Shown: one piece after another, positions 32,140 through 40,165 of the stretch
Position numbering within the stretch: the stretch's first letter is position 1
How the letters are laid out: each line of letters starts with the position of its first letter
Source: a virus
Length of the DNA: 44,454 nucleotides
IMG/VR virus record: IMGVR_UViG_3300032249_000435
Location: 1-44,454 of that record
Strand: one strand, 5' to 3'
Position numbers and translations under genes: made by a program
The notes under the pieces: model-generated
Told to the model about the DNA's origin: nothing
Databases searched by the model: none
What the model saw: the letters and a program-made list of their open reading frames with translations, nothing else

Positions 32140-32868
32140 TTATATTCCATAACGACTTCTTAAAGCGTTAAAGTTTTGTGAAACTTCACCAGCAGTTAAC
32201 TGTTTGTTATATACATTAAAGTTTGATATAGAGCCGTTAAACCAGGTGTTGCCAATTGCAGGCCAAGTAGCTGTCGTACCAACTCCAATATAATAATAGT
32301 AAGTTGGGGCGTAAGACGTTTGAGTTTTTGAAATAGTACTATATAAAGACCCATTAAGGTAACTTAAATGGTTTGTTCCAGACACAGTTACTACGACATT
32401 GTTCCATGCCCCGTTCCACACAGCAGTGGGACTCGTAGATATATTAGTAGTAGCTCCTCCCCAAAAACAACTGGTTTTTAAATTTCCAGATGAGTCTACG
32501 TATATAGCTGGAACAAATCCTGTAGCAACTGCTGGAGTGTTTGTATTTTGTTGCCCTAAAATTATACCGCTTGTAGATGTTTTAAACCAAATAGAGATTG
32601 AAAAGGGATTTGACACCCAGTTTATTAAATTAATAGGTAATAAAACATAGTCATTAGTACCATCAAAAACAATAGTCCCTCTGTTAGCTGTGCTGTAAGT
32701 TGGGCCATTAGTAAGGGTACCCGCATTTCCAGTACCACTTATATCAGTCCAAGTAGTACCAGAACCTGAATATGAGCTAGGGTTTCCAGCATCTAAATTA
32801 ACAATTAAGCCGTCTGTTACAATCTGTTCTGTGGAGGTAATTCCCGATAAAGAAGACATGATAGCCAT
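32140..32868 (-). CDS. LamG/concanavalin-like protein, copy 1 (242 aa)
   Basis: The best start is ATG 32866-32868, one base after the stop of the collagen-like gene at 32870 (TAATATGG); a longer frame to 32994 overlaps that gene by 125 bases and is disfavoured. The body has NLDAGNPSSYSGSGTTWTDI and VFDGTNDYVLL, then FNVYNKQLTAGEVSQNFNAL at the end, the same LamG layout as the other two copies. It may bind glycans at the tip of the stem protein. Confidence 0.83.
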   Translation of the reverse strand: MAIMSSLSGITSTEQIVTDGLIVNLDAGNPSSYSGSGTTWTDISGTGNAGTLTNGPTYSTANRGTIVFDGTNDYVLLPINLINWVSNPFSISIWFKTSTSGIILGQQNTNTPAVATGFVPAIYVDSSGNLKTSCFWGGATTNISTSPTAVWNGAWNNVVVTVSGTNHLSYLNGSLYSTISKTQTSYAPTYYYYIGVGTTATWPAIGNTWFNGSISNFNVYNKQLTAGEVSQNFNALRSRYGI

Positions 32869-32869
32869 A

Positions 32870-33970
32870 TTAGTAAACCCCCGCCCCAGATATGGTAAAG
32901 ACCCCAGCTGCAACGCAAAGTACGGTTGCCACCCCATACTGAGATAGCGTTCTATTACCTGTGTTTGCTGTGGCTGCCTGACGCAAAGTAACACTGGTAC
33001 CCTGTGTAATAGTTTGTGCAGAAGTTGAATTGTTAAAAATAACTATGCTATCTCCAGCGCTAAATATGCTTACAGGGACAGTTACTCCACCAGTTGTGAT
33101 TGATACAACTTTCCCGTTGTCGCTAGCTTGCAATGTGTACGATGAGGTTTGAGTTACTACTGGGAAGTTTATTTGTCCCCCAGTACCTTGCAGTCCTTGA
33201 ATTCCTTGAGCTCCAATATACCCAATTGAATCTAACTCAACCCATTGCGAAGAGTTACCATCGTTAAGGTATTGATACTTAACCCCATCTGTTGAGTCTA
33301 TCCAAATGTCACCAATAGCTGGGGAAGCAGGAGCAGAATCAGCGTAAGTAAACCCTATCTTTAAACCTTGAATACCCTGCGTACCTTGTAGTCCAAGTAA
33401 TCCTTGGGTTCCTTGTAAACCAGTAGTACCCTGAACACCTTGTGTTCCTTGAATTGAAAGTCCTTGTGTACCTTGAGTTCCTAGTGCTCCTTGAATTCCA
33501 AGTAAACCCTGGGCACCTTGAGTTCCCGTGGTTCCTTGGTTTCCTTGAATACCTTGTAACCCTTGAGTACCTTGAATACCGTTAGTGCCTTGATTACCCT
33601 GTATTCCTTGTGTGCCTTGCATACCCGTAGTACCTTGTATGCCTGTTGTACCTTGGGTTCCTTGAGAGCCTTGGATACCTTGAAGGCCTTGGATACCTTG
33701 AGTACCTTGTACACCTTGTAGCTGTGCGTAACCAAATCCTTGAGTACCCTGAATACCATCTGCACCTAGATAACCTGCGTTACCTTGTAGGCCTTGTGTT
33801 CCTTGTAGTCCACGAGCTCCACCTTGACCAGGACCAACAACGACAGTTGATTGAGTGCTTTGAGTTGCAGAGGTTATTACCTGAACTACGACAGGGGCAG
33901 TTGCCTGCACCGAAATCATTTGAATACTGCAGGTGCAGTTATAAGTTACATTTCCACAACCACAGGTCAT
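32870..33970 (-). CDS. Collagen-like fibre protein with Cys-rich N-terminus (366 aa)
   Basis: The N-terminus is unique: MTCGCGNVTYNCTCSIQ, with four Cys, in place of the usual anchor. Collagen-like triplets (GTQGIQGLQG) cover about 50-212. A small domain (SAPASPAIGDIWIDSTDG) separates a short second stretch. The C-terminal 95 residues (SSYTLQASDNGKVVSITTGG, GDSIVIFNNSTSAQTIT) match the other copies' head domains. The gene starts with ATGA overlapping the stop of the connector-like gene. Confidence 0.83.
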   Translation of the reverse strand: MTCGCGNVTYNCTCSIQMISVQATAPVVVQVITSATQSTQSTVVVGPGQGGARGLQGTQGLQGNAGYLGADGIQGTQGFGYAQLQGVQGTQGIQGLQGIQGSQGTQGTTGIQGTTGMQGTQGIQGNQGTNGIQGTQGLQGIQGNQGTTGTQGAQGLLGIQGALGTQGTQGLSIQGTQGVQGTTGLQGTQGLLGLQGTQGIQGLKIGFTYADSAPASPAIGDIWIDSTDGVKYQYLNDGNSSQWVELDSIGYIGAQGIQGLQGTGGQINFPVVTQTSSYTLQASDNGKVVSITTGGVTVPVSIFSAGDSIVIFNNSTSAQTITQGTSVTLRQAATANTGNRTLSQYGVATVLCVAAGVFTISGAGVY

Positions 33971-35010
33971 GTAGTGGCCTGACGTGTTACAAAGATAGCG
34001 CCACGCATATATGTCTTTTGGTAACTAGGGTCACCATCAGCAGTTGCTTGGATATCCCAGTAACAGCGCTCAGGAAGGCCGTTTGTTTCTGTAGAAGAAA
34101 GCGAAAGCGTTAATTTATCAGTAGCAGTCTCTGTAATTGTGAACGAAGCAATACTTACTGCACTTCCAAAGACCATAGTTATCTCAGACTTCCAATTATA
34201 GTCTGCAACAGTGAATGGGAAATCCAAAGTTACTTCAAACGAATCGCCTTGATACATAGTTAGGTCATAGCTAGGGACATCGGACGGTGACACGGCAGAC
34301 CCATAACTTGGGATAGAAAGCAAAGCACGTCTAGGCATAGCACGGTCATCAGCTTCTAGTGGTAAGTAGATTGGTACGTAACGATTTGTGGTCTTTGATG
34401 TACGTCGCAAAGTAAACACGTCAATCTTGTAAAGACCCACTCCAAGCATAGAACAGAGTTCTTTATACTGTTCTTTGCGAGATTGAACCATTTCCATTAA
34501 CTGGCGATAGCGCTCAGAGCGAGGAATGTTTACTCCGTCTGGGGCTTGAATATTAATATCAAAAGAAGCATCTGTAGCTAGAGTGTAAAGGGCAAGAGTA
34601 GATGCATAAATAACAACTGGGTACTCTTCTATTCCTGGAAGACTTGCATAGGTATACCCACGACCGTAAGCGTCAGCATGATTAGCAATGTGCTGACCAA
34701 AAGCTGTGTCAACAAATTGGCAGATTTCACTATCTACAAAGTATCTGTAGTAAGTTCCTGAGAATACCAAGGTTGCATTTGCTGCTGGTACAGTGTCAAA
34801 AGTTACGTACCCAGTAAGTTCTTCTACCTCTAAAAGTGTAGAGACATCTATCCCGTTTTTTAAGACAGTTATTGTTGTGCCATTTATTGGAGAGTACGGC
34901 AATAAATACCGATTAGTAATACCGTCTGCAACAGTTTGGTAGACAAAGGATTTACCTGTGTCACCAATTTCTAAGCGTAGACGGTCTGCAAGGCTGGATA
35001 ATGTTGCCAT
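33967..35010 (-). CDS. Head-tail connector or fibre-linked virion protein (347 aa)
   Basis: The N-terminal 200 residues are mixed alpha/beta (LADRLRLEIGDTGKSFVYQT, FVDTAFGQHIANHADAYGRG), resembling adaptor-type proteins near the capsid gene. The C-terminal 120 residues (YDLTMYQGDSFEVTLDFPFT, DKLTLSLSSTE) form a beta domain like those of fibre or baseplate upper proteins. The gene is preceded by GGAGG and lies just beyond the terminator. A role in joining neck and fibres fits but is not proven. Confidence 0.55.
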   Translation of the reverse strand: MATLSSLADRLRLEIGDTGKSFVYQTVADGITNRYLLPYSPINGTTITVLKNGIDVSTLLEVEELTGYVTFDTVPAANATLVFSGTYYRYFVDSEICQFVDTAFGQHIANHADAYGRGYTYASLPGIEEYPVVIYASTLALYTLATDASFDINIQAPDGVNIPRSERYRQLMEMVQSRKEQYKELCSMLGVGLYKIDVFTLRRTSKTTNRYVPIYLPLEADDRAMPRRALLSIPSYGSAVSPSDVPSYDLTMYQGDSFEVTLDFPFTVADYNWKSEITMVFGSAVSIASFTITETATDKLTLSLSSTETNGLPERCYWDIQATADGDPSYQKTYMRGAIFVTRQATT

Positions 35011-35058
35011 GTAACCTCCAAAAACTCTTTGGTGTAATCATCTCAAAGATACACCGAT

Positions 35059-35113
35059 AAAAAAGGTCCAACCCCCAACTGGGAGGAGGGCGGGAACCAG
35101 TTGAGGGTCGGAC
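35059..35113 (-). terminator. Strong rho-independent terminator after the head operon
   Basis: The minus strand has a 17-base-pair stem (two non-Watson-Crick pairs) between 97-113 and 66-82 of the 35,000 block, a 14-base loop, and then CC followed by six T. This is the strongest terminator in the window. It lies after the small gene following the capsid gene and should limit head transcripts from running into the fibre genes. Confidence 0.93.
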
Positions 35114-35127
35114 TACTTTTTGACGGC

Positions 35128-35499
35128 TTAGTTAGGCCGCCAAATATATCCGAGCTCTTCTAGGTAATTAGCAAGATGACCAGAGACGCGGTACTTCACA
35201 CCAGCTTTAAAGCTGTAGTGGTTTCCTACTCCGTATGTCATCTCATCAATATCTGTAATTGTGCGAATAATGACTGAGTCATTCGCTGTTGTAACTCCGA
35301 TGTTCTCAATCTCGTCTAGGACAAGTGGAGCATCTGGTTTCTTTGGGTCAAAGACGTTTTTTTCTAAACTCTCTGCTTCAATCTGTGACGCAATTGAGAT
35401 TTCATCTTTGCGGTCTTGTAATGCTTTTGCGTTTTTCTTTGCTGCAGTTTCTGCTGCACGTCCTGTTGCATCTAACGGACTTGTTGGTGTGTTTGCCAC
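35128..35499 (-). CDS. Small capsid-adjacent protein (123 aa)
   Basis: The gene starts with GTG at 35497-35499 after AGGAG. The N-terminal half is helical and charged (AAETAAKKNAKALQDRKDEI); the second half is a small folded domain (TDIDEMTYGVGNHYSF, YRVSGHLANYLEELGYIW). The C-terminal block resembles short phage proteins of the type placed after capsid genes, in head completion or tail attachment. It is followed by the terminator. The family is not certain. Confidence 0.6.
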   Translation of the reverse strand: MANTPTSPLDATGRAAETAAKKNAKALQDRKDEISIASQIEAESLEKNVFDPKKPDAPLVLDEIENIGVTTANDSVIIRTITDIDEMTYGVGNHYSFKAGVKYRVSGHLANYLEELGYIWRPN

Positions 35500-35537
35500 G
35501 GTGTATTTCTCCTATGTTAGTTTTTAGTTAATGATGG

Positions 35538-35568
35538 CTGGGGGCCCAGGAAGGAGTAGGGCCCCCAG
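35538..35568 (-). other. Intergenic hairpin after capsid gene
   Basis: A perfect 10-base-pair stem (CTGGGGGCCC / GGGCCCCCAG) with an 11-base loop lies between the capsid gene stop and the next gene. There is no run of T after it on the minus strand, so it is more likely an RNA-processing, RNA-stability or pause element than a terminator. Three similar hairpins occur upstream in the same operon. Confidence 0.8.
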
Positions 35569-35586
35569 ACATCGGTAAAGCGAGTC

Positions 35587-36717
35587 TTAGTTTGTGTAAA
35601 CCTTGACGATAGCCTGGTCAGTGATAACACCTAGACCCCAGATTGCGTACCATGCAAGAGCGTGCTCACGACCGAAGTCAAGAACGCCACCGTCACGTAG
35701 TTCAACTGGAAGGCTGATTGCGTGACCAAATGCGTTGTCACCAATCATGATTGATTCGTAAACATCTGCTGAGTTTCCTGTAGCTGATGTTAGGTAACCC
35801 TTTTCTGCTGTGTAATCAGCAGACACTGGGTTTCCACCGTTACCTGGAGAGGTGTTAGATAGAACTGGAACAACTCCCTGGTCTGCTGGAGTACCAACAA
35901 GTGATGAAGTTGTGTATGTTCCGCCAGCAGCAAGCTTGCGAACCTGTGTTGTTTCAATGAAAACTACGTCGTACAAACGACCGATTTCACCGAGCATGAA
36001 GTTACCTGGAGCAGCGTACTTTGTGACTTCAATGAACTCTGGGTTAGAGCGAAGGTCACGAGACTGCTTTGGGTGTACGAACTGTACGTATGTCTCACCT
36101 AAGCGAGGGATGTTCTTACCAGCAAGGGTAAGAGCTGCATCCTTGATAGCACCTGTTGTTAGCTTGTGGTTTCCATCAAGCTGTGAGATTGCTGTAGCAG
36201 CTGTGCCTTCATCGTAGTTAGTGAAAGCGCCACCTGTGATGGCTGAGCGGTCATAACCAAATACTGCAGAAGTTGCTGCAGAAAGTGTGTTACGTGCTTG
36301 TACATCTAGGTACTGTGCCATGTGACGACCTAGAAGACGTGAGGCTGAAGCCATTACGTCATCAAATGATGCGTTCAAAAGTAGTTCAGAAACTGCTACT
36401 GCGTAGCCGTGTTCTGCAACTGTGATTGCAATCTGCTCTGCTGTGAGAGCGTTGGTTGTCATACGAACACCTTCAGTAAGAGGTGATGGGTCTACTGCGA
36501 AGTTCTTGTAACGAAGGAAGTTCACACGAAGACCAGGTGCTACACCTAGTTCAGTCTTCTTAACTGCGAACTGTTCAAAACGAAGAATTGGCATTGCCTG
36601 GAACAAAATTTCTTTTGACCAGATTGTTTGAATTGCTTGGTTCAAAGATGAGTTTGAACCAGAGTAAGCTGTTGGAGCACTCGCTAGTTGCGAGGAGCCT
36701 GTAATTGCACTTGCCAT
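35587..36717 (-). CDS. Major capsid protein, HK97-fold, N4-gp56-like (376 aa)
   Basis: The middle reads LTAEQIAITVAEHGYAVAVS, ELLLNASFDDVMASASRLLG and RHMAQYLDVQARNTLSAA, the E-loop/P-domain pattern of N4-gp56-type capsid proteins. The N-terminus is short (MASAITGSSQLASAP) and the C-terminus ends in YAIWGLGVITDQAIVKVYTN. Placed directly after the scaffold gene, with AAAGGAC before ATG 36715-36717. No obvious protease site or leader is visible. It forms the icosahedral shell. Confidence is high for capsid, moderate for the family name. Confidence 0.88.
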   Translation of the reverse strand: MASAITGSSQLASAPTAYSGSNSSLNQAIQTIWSKEILFQAMPILRFEQFAVKKTELGVAPGLRVNFLRYKNFAVDPSPLTEGVRMTTNALTAEQIAITVAEHGYAVAVSELLLNASFDDVMASASRLLGRHMAQYLDVQARNTLSAATSAVFGYDRSAITGGAFTNYDEGTAATAISQLDGNHKLTTGAIKDAALTLAGKNIPRLGETYVQFVHPKQSRDLRSNPEFIEVTKYAAPGNFMLGEIGRLYDVVFIETTQVRKLAAGGTYTTSSLVGTPADQGVVPVLSNTSPGNGGNPVSADYTAEKGYLTSATGNSADVYESIMIGDNAFGHAISLPVELRDGGVLDFGREHALAWYAIWGLGVITDQAIVKVYTN

Positions 36718-36754
36718 TTAGGTCAAGTCCTTTCAGTAGTTGGTTGGTGGGGGA

Positions 36755-37504
36755 TTAACCGAACAGTCCCTGACCACGGTTGCTGGCTGCAGTGCCAAGA
36801 AGCTTGGCTCTTTGTTTCGCATAATCTGCCAATGACATATCCCTGATTGAATCAGGCGTGTACGAATTGTTTTCCGAATTGTTATCCAGGGGTCCTGATG
36901 CAGGCGCTGTAACTCGTGCGCCTACCATTTGTTGCTTTGCAGATTGCATTGCTGCCTGAGCAGATTGCAAAATACTTTGTGACTTCTCACGCAATAGCGT
37001 GATACTAGCCTCAACCTCGTCTTGCGTATTACCGTTAACAAGGTCAATGAGTTCAGGAACAATGTTGTCACGTTCCTGCTCTACACGAGTTGCACGGTAA
37101 TTTGTAAGGTAGTTGAGTTCTTGTTCCTTATGCAGAAGAGCAAAAGCTTTTTCTCTTTCAAGACGTTCGTTCTCTAACTGAGACTGAAATTCTTGCTCCT
37201 TCTTAGCGAGGAGTTCCTTGGCAGAAAGTTCTTCTTCTTCCCTGGACTTTTTAGCTTTTTCTTCTAGCTCACGTACAGACTGCTCGTGAGCAGCTTTACG
37301 TGCGACTTCGTCTTCTTGCGCTTTCTTCAAAGCATCAAGTTCCTTAGCCATCTTTTCCATTTGAGGATACAGCTTAGACTTCTCCTGCGCACGAGCCTTT
37401 GCAAGGTCATCTGCAGTAAAAACCTGGTCCACTGGTTCACTCACTTCTTGAGCTACAACTGCTGCTGCAGTTGCTGCTTCAAATACTTCTTGATTATCGG
37501 CCAT
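36755..37504 (-). CDS. Capsid scaffolding protein (249 aa)
   Basis: Almost all of the protein is a charged helix rich in Glu, Lys, Ala and Gln (AKARAQEKSKLYPQMEKMAK, LLAKKEQEFQSQLENERLER), consistent with coiled coil, and the last 60 residues are low-complexity with a short C-terminal motif (LADYAKQRAKLLG). Placement between portal and capsid genes and lack of other domains fit a scaffolding protein that is removed after shell assembly. It carries no visible protease domain. Confidence 0.85.
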   Translation of the reverse strand: MADNQEVFEAATAAAVVAQEVSEPVDQVFTADDLAKARAQEKSKLYPQMEKMAKELDALKKAQEDEVARKAAHEQSVRELEEKAKKSREEEELSAKELLAKKEQEFQSQLENERLEREKAFALLHKEQELNYLTNYRATRVEQERDNIVPELIDLVNGNTQDEVEASITLLREKSQSILQSAQAAMQSAKQQMVGARVTAPASGPLDNNSENNSYTPDSIRDMSLADYAKQRAKLLGTAASNRGQGLFG

Positions 37505-37625
37505 TATTAATCACCTGTTTTTCTTGTGTCGTTGTCCGTATGCCTTGCGGCGTATCACGTTGGGGTTTAACAAGACAATTTCATACCATTTAGGATAAAA
37601 AATCTCGTTATATTGCTATTTATTT
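37505..37625 (-). promoter_or_regulatory. Gap before the scaffold gene; possible late promoter
   Basis: This 121-base gap is long for the operon and holds no gene. Just after the portal stop the minus strand reads AATAAATA at 37617-37624, one base from the T4-type late box TATAAATA. A small hairpin with a GCAA loop (GCCGCAAGGC) lies nearer the scaffold gene. Use as a promoter is speculative; no clear -35 box is present. Confidence 0.3.
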
Positions 37626-39362
37626 TTAACTCTTGTCTACTGTTCTCCTCTGAGGAATTTTAGTTCCGTAGGCTTCAGTGACAAGTCTTTCTCTGATTGC
37701 AGCTTCTTGGCTCTTTTCAATGCCCATCATTTGCTGCTGAGTTGGGTCCTTAAGAGCATCATCAGTTTGAGGGCCCTCAATGCCGTCTCCCATGATGTCG
37801 CCATCACCGAGTTCGGTAGGTTGCATAGGGATAGCAGAGTTTCCATCAGGTCCTGGCATCATGCCAGTCATATCCATAATTGCTTTCTGGATTTGAATCT
37901 TCACAAGTTGTAAGGCGCCGTCTGCTCCAGCATCAGAGATTAGCTCTTGACGAATCTCTTGTAGCTTTTCTTCTGGGAATTCCTCGCCAAGGGTACGCAA
38001 AGCACCTTCTTTAGACTCAAGACCCATACCAATCTTAGTTTGAATCTCATTCAAGATAATTAGTTTATCTAGTGGAAGAGGTTGAGGGAACTGAACATAG
38101 TTCTGAAAAGTAATTGGGTCTGTAAAATCAAGCTGTGTTAACTGACCTTCTTTGATTGGGCCGTCTTCATCGGGGTTGTACATAAACTGCGTTGGTTCTT
38201 TTAGAGCAAGAGTGCGAAGAGCAAGCTCATTAATCTTCTCAATACCGATACCGTACTGAGCAACCTTCTGTGAGTAACGGTTCATCAATGGCTGATACTG
38301 AATAGAAAGTGCAACACCAGAGGTATTAGAAATAGGTTGAACTTGACCCAGTGCGGTTTCTGGGATGTTCATTAGTTCGTGCATTGAACGCTTTAGAAGT
38401 TCTAGGTACTTCAAGGCTCCGTCAATACCTTGTGCACCGCCTTCTAGGTTGAAGACCTGAGCATCTTTTGGAAGACCGCCCCAAACCTTCTTTGCGCCCT
38501 TTTCTAAGTTAGAAGCTTTAGCACCAACAATAACTGTCACAGGAGAAGCGTGATAGTTAATGATGTCTGCTACGTCAGTTGATATTTCGTTGTAGGCGCG
38601 GTTTATTGTGATGATGTCGTGTGCGTCTGGGAGACCCCAAGGTGAACCAGAAACTGGAACGTTTGGTATGTGTACAACAGGAACTAATCCAAGTGGATTA
38701 GGACGAGAGTCAATTAACTCGTCGTTGATGTACTCTTCAATTGTGTCGTCTGTAAGAATTTCAGTGTAAGTAAATACTTGACGTGTTCCTTCAAGTGATG
38801 TTCCCCAGAAACGATACTTCTGCTTAAAACGCAGTAGACGAGTACGGTCATGTGGGTGGAACTCAGGAAAAGCAAAGGAAGAGTTAAGAGGAAGAAGACG
38901 AACTTTACCTGGATGGTTTCCTCCTGCAGAGTCTACCCAAGGTTCTTCATAAGCAATCTTTACAAAACAGTCTCCAGTAATTCCGCCTTGTTGCCCCATC
39001 TCAAGTAGAACACGCATCTTATCGTTGTCTACTTCCCAGATTCGTTCTAGGCGGTCTGGAATAATTGCTTCCGTTGCTTTTGGTGAACGGAAGTGAACAC
39101 CTTTACCAAATACAAAACGTGCTAAAAAGTCATTGAATGCACGGTAGTAATTTACCGCAATCTGCATTTCTCCAGACTCACGGCGATAGCCCCAGTGGTG
39201 ACCCAGGTACATCGCCCAGTTTAGTGAGTATCGGTTTAAACGTGGGCCGTGTACTTCAAACTCTTCGTCAGCTAACTCTACTAATCCGAGGGGAGAAATA
39301 GAGATGGTTAAATCGCTGGATGCGGCTCTATACGATGGTGGAGAAAAATCAAGATATGACAT
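37626..39362 (-). CDS. Portal protein (578 aa)
   Basis: The protein has the layout of phage portals: YLGHHWGYRRESGEMQIAVN near 52, LEMGQQGGITGDCFVKIAYE near 120, a wing/crown segment (NIPETALGQVQPISNTSGVA at about 340-360) and a long C-terminal helix region with Met/Gln (QKAIMDMTGMMPGPDGN). Its size is normal for a 12-fold portal ring. The ATG shares its A with the stop of the preceding gene (TAATG). It leads directly to scaffold and capsid genes, as expected. Confidence 0.92.
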   Translation of the reverse strand: MSYLDFSPPSYRAASSDLTISISPLGLVELADEEFEVHGPRLNRYSLNWAMYLGHHWGYRRESGEMQIAVNYYRAFNDFLARFVFGKGVHFRSPKATEAIIPDRLERIWEVDNDKMRVLLEMGQQGGITGDCFVKIAYEEPWVDSAGGNHPGKVRLLPLNSSFAFPEFHPHDRTRLLRFKQKYRFWGTSLEGTRQVFTYTEILTDDTIEEYINDELIDSRPNPLGLVPVVHIPNVPVSGSPWGLPDAHDIITINRAYNEISTDVADIINYHASPVTVIVGAKASNLEKGAKKVWGGLPKDAQVFNLEGGAQGIDGALKYLELLKRSMHELMNIPETALGQVQPISNTSGVALSIQYQPLMNRYSQKVAQYGIGIEKINELALRTLALKEPTQFMYNPDEDGPIKEGQLTQLDFTDPITFQNYVQFPQPLPLDKLIILNEIQTKIGMGLESKEGALRTLGEEFPEEKLQEIRQELISDAGADGALQLVKIQIQKAIMDMTGMMPGPDGNSAIPMQPTELGDGDIMGDGIEGPQTDDALKDPTQQQMMGIEKSQEAAIRERLVTEAYGTKIPQRRTVDKS

Positions 39363-39628
39363 TACTTATCTTTCTTCTTATCTTTCTTAGAGTCTTTTTT
39401 CTTATCAGCAACTGTAGCATTTTTTTTCTTAACATCGCTAGCGTGCTTTTTCTTGCGCATTTCTAATTTGCGAGTTTGTTCATTTGTTTCAATAAATTTT
39501 CCGCCTGATTGGATGTAGCGTTCATGAACCCAGTGACTTGCTCCAGGGTTAGGGTAGTTAGAGTACTTAGCCTTTGCCTGAGCAACAATCATTAAATAAA
39601 GTTTTTCATTTGCTGGTTTACTTGCCAT
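39362..39628 (-). CDS. Small Lys-tailed protein, DUF5872-like (88 aa)
   Basis: The best start is ATG 39626-39628, after a near-perfect AGGAGGAG site, giving 88 residues; an upstream ATG would run 33 bases further through the ribosome site. The folded part reads YLMIVAQAKAKYSNYP, SHWVHERYIQSGGKF, which recalls the small DUF5872-type proteins found with phage and virus structural genes. A long Lys-rich tail follows (KKKHASDVKKKNATVADKKK). It ends coupled to the portal gene. Function unknown. Confidence 0.65.
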   Translation of the reverse strand: MASKPANEKLYLMIVAQAKAKYSNYPNPGASHWVHERYIQSGGKFIETNEQTRKLEMRKKKHASDVKKKNATVADKKKDSKKDKKKDK

Positions 39629-39653
39629 TACATCTCCTCCTGATAACCCGATA

Positions 39654-39675
39654 GCCCCCACATTACTGTGGGGGC
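39654..39675 (-). other. Intergenic hairpin upstream of the DUF5872-like gene
   Basis: A perfect 9-base-pair stem (GCCCCCACA / TGTGGGGGC) with a 4-base loop lies between two genes of the head operon. No T run follows on the minus strand. It is similar in kind to the hairpins near 35550 and 41790, so it may be an RNA-processing or stability element. Confidence 0.8.
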
Positions 39676-39694
39676 ATACCGATGTCTGTTTAAA

Positions 39695-40090
39695 TTAGTC
39701 GTTTACGACTGTTGCAGATTGACGCTGTGAGCGTCCACCTGAGCGAACAACTGTCTCAATTACTTGAGCTGAGTAGTCGTTCATTGTTCCGTGTGCAAAC
39801 TCGCCAAGGAATGTTGGTGCTTCTACCCATGAGGCAGAACCAACGTGTGCTCGCTCTGCAAGAGTTTCTGCAGCTGGCTTCTCAAAGACGTTTGCGTTGT
39901 GGTTAGGACGACCTGGTGCAGGAACGTATCCCTGCATCATGCCCTTCTGAAAATCATTTGGTACATCTGTGTCTGTTGCAATACCTTCTTCAAAACGAAG
40001 TGGTCCGCGACGTGTTGCATTGCCTGCTTCCTTTAGCTCGTACACATGTGGTGCACGCTCTGGAAACTGTGGTGCTGGGGAAATTCCCAT
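39695..40090 (-). CDS. Hypothetical protein of the head module (131 aa)
   Basis: The protein is rich in Pro, Ala, Gly and Glu (PAPQFPERAPHVYELKEAG, PNDFQKGMMQGYVPAPGRPN), followed by a Ser/Thr-rich C-terminus (GGRSQRQSATVVND), with no recognisable domain and probably little fixed fold. It has the ribosome site AAGGAG before the ATG at 40088-40090. Position between terminase and portal suggests a head-related role. No family was recognised. Confidence 0.65.
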   Translation of the reverse strand: MGISPAPQFPERAPHVYELKEAGNATRRGPLRFEEGIATDTDVPNDFQKGMMQGYVPAPGRPNHNANVFEKPAAETLAERAHVGSASWVEAPTFLGEFAHGTMNDYSAQVIETVVRSGGRSQRQSATVVND

Positions 40091-40165
40091 AGTAAGACTC
40101 CTTAAGGTTGTAGATGGAAGGCCATTCCAGGTAATAGTTTCTCGCTTTTTAAAGGACTTGTGTGG

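Noticed and set aside
32869-32994. Longer N-terminus of the LamG-like gene starting at 32994
   Set aside because: It overlaps the collagen-like gene by 125 bases and is out of frame with its C-terminal domain; ATG at 32868 directly after the stop matches the other LamG copies.
28725-33970. Highly repetitive DNA as a possible CRISPR array or DGR target
   Set aside because: The repeats are short, coding and triplet-based (collagen-like), without spacer structure; no cas genes or reverse transcriptase were seen.
33646-34113. Plus-strand frame of 155 codons opposite the collagen-like and connector-like genes
   Set aside because: The antisense of Gly-X-Gln repeats gives an artificial Leu/Tyr-rich repeat; no independent evidence.
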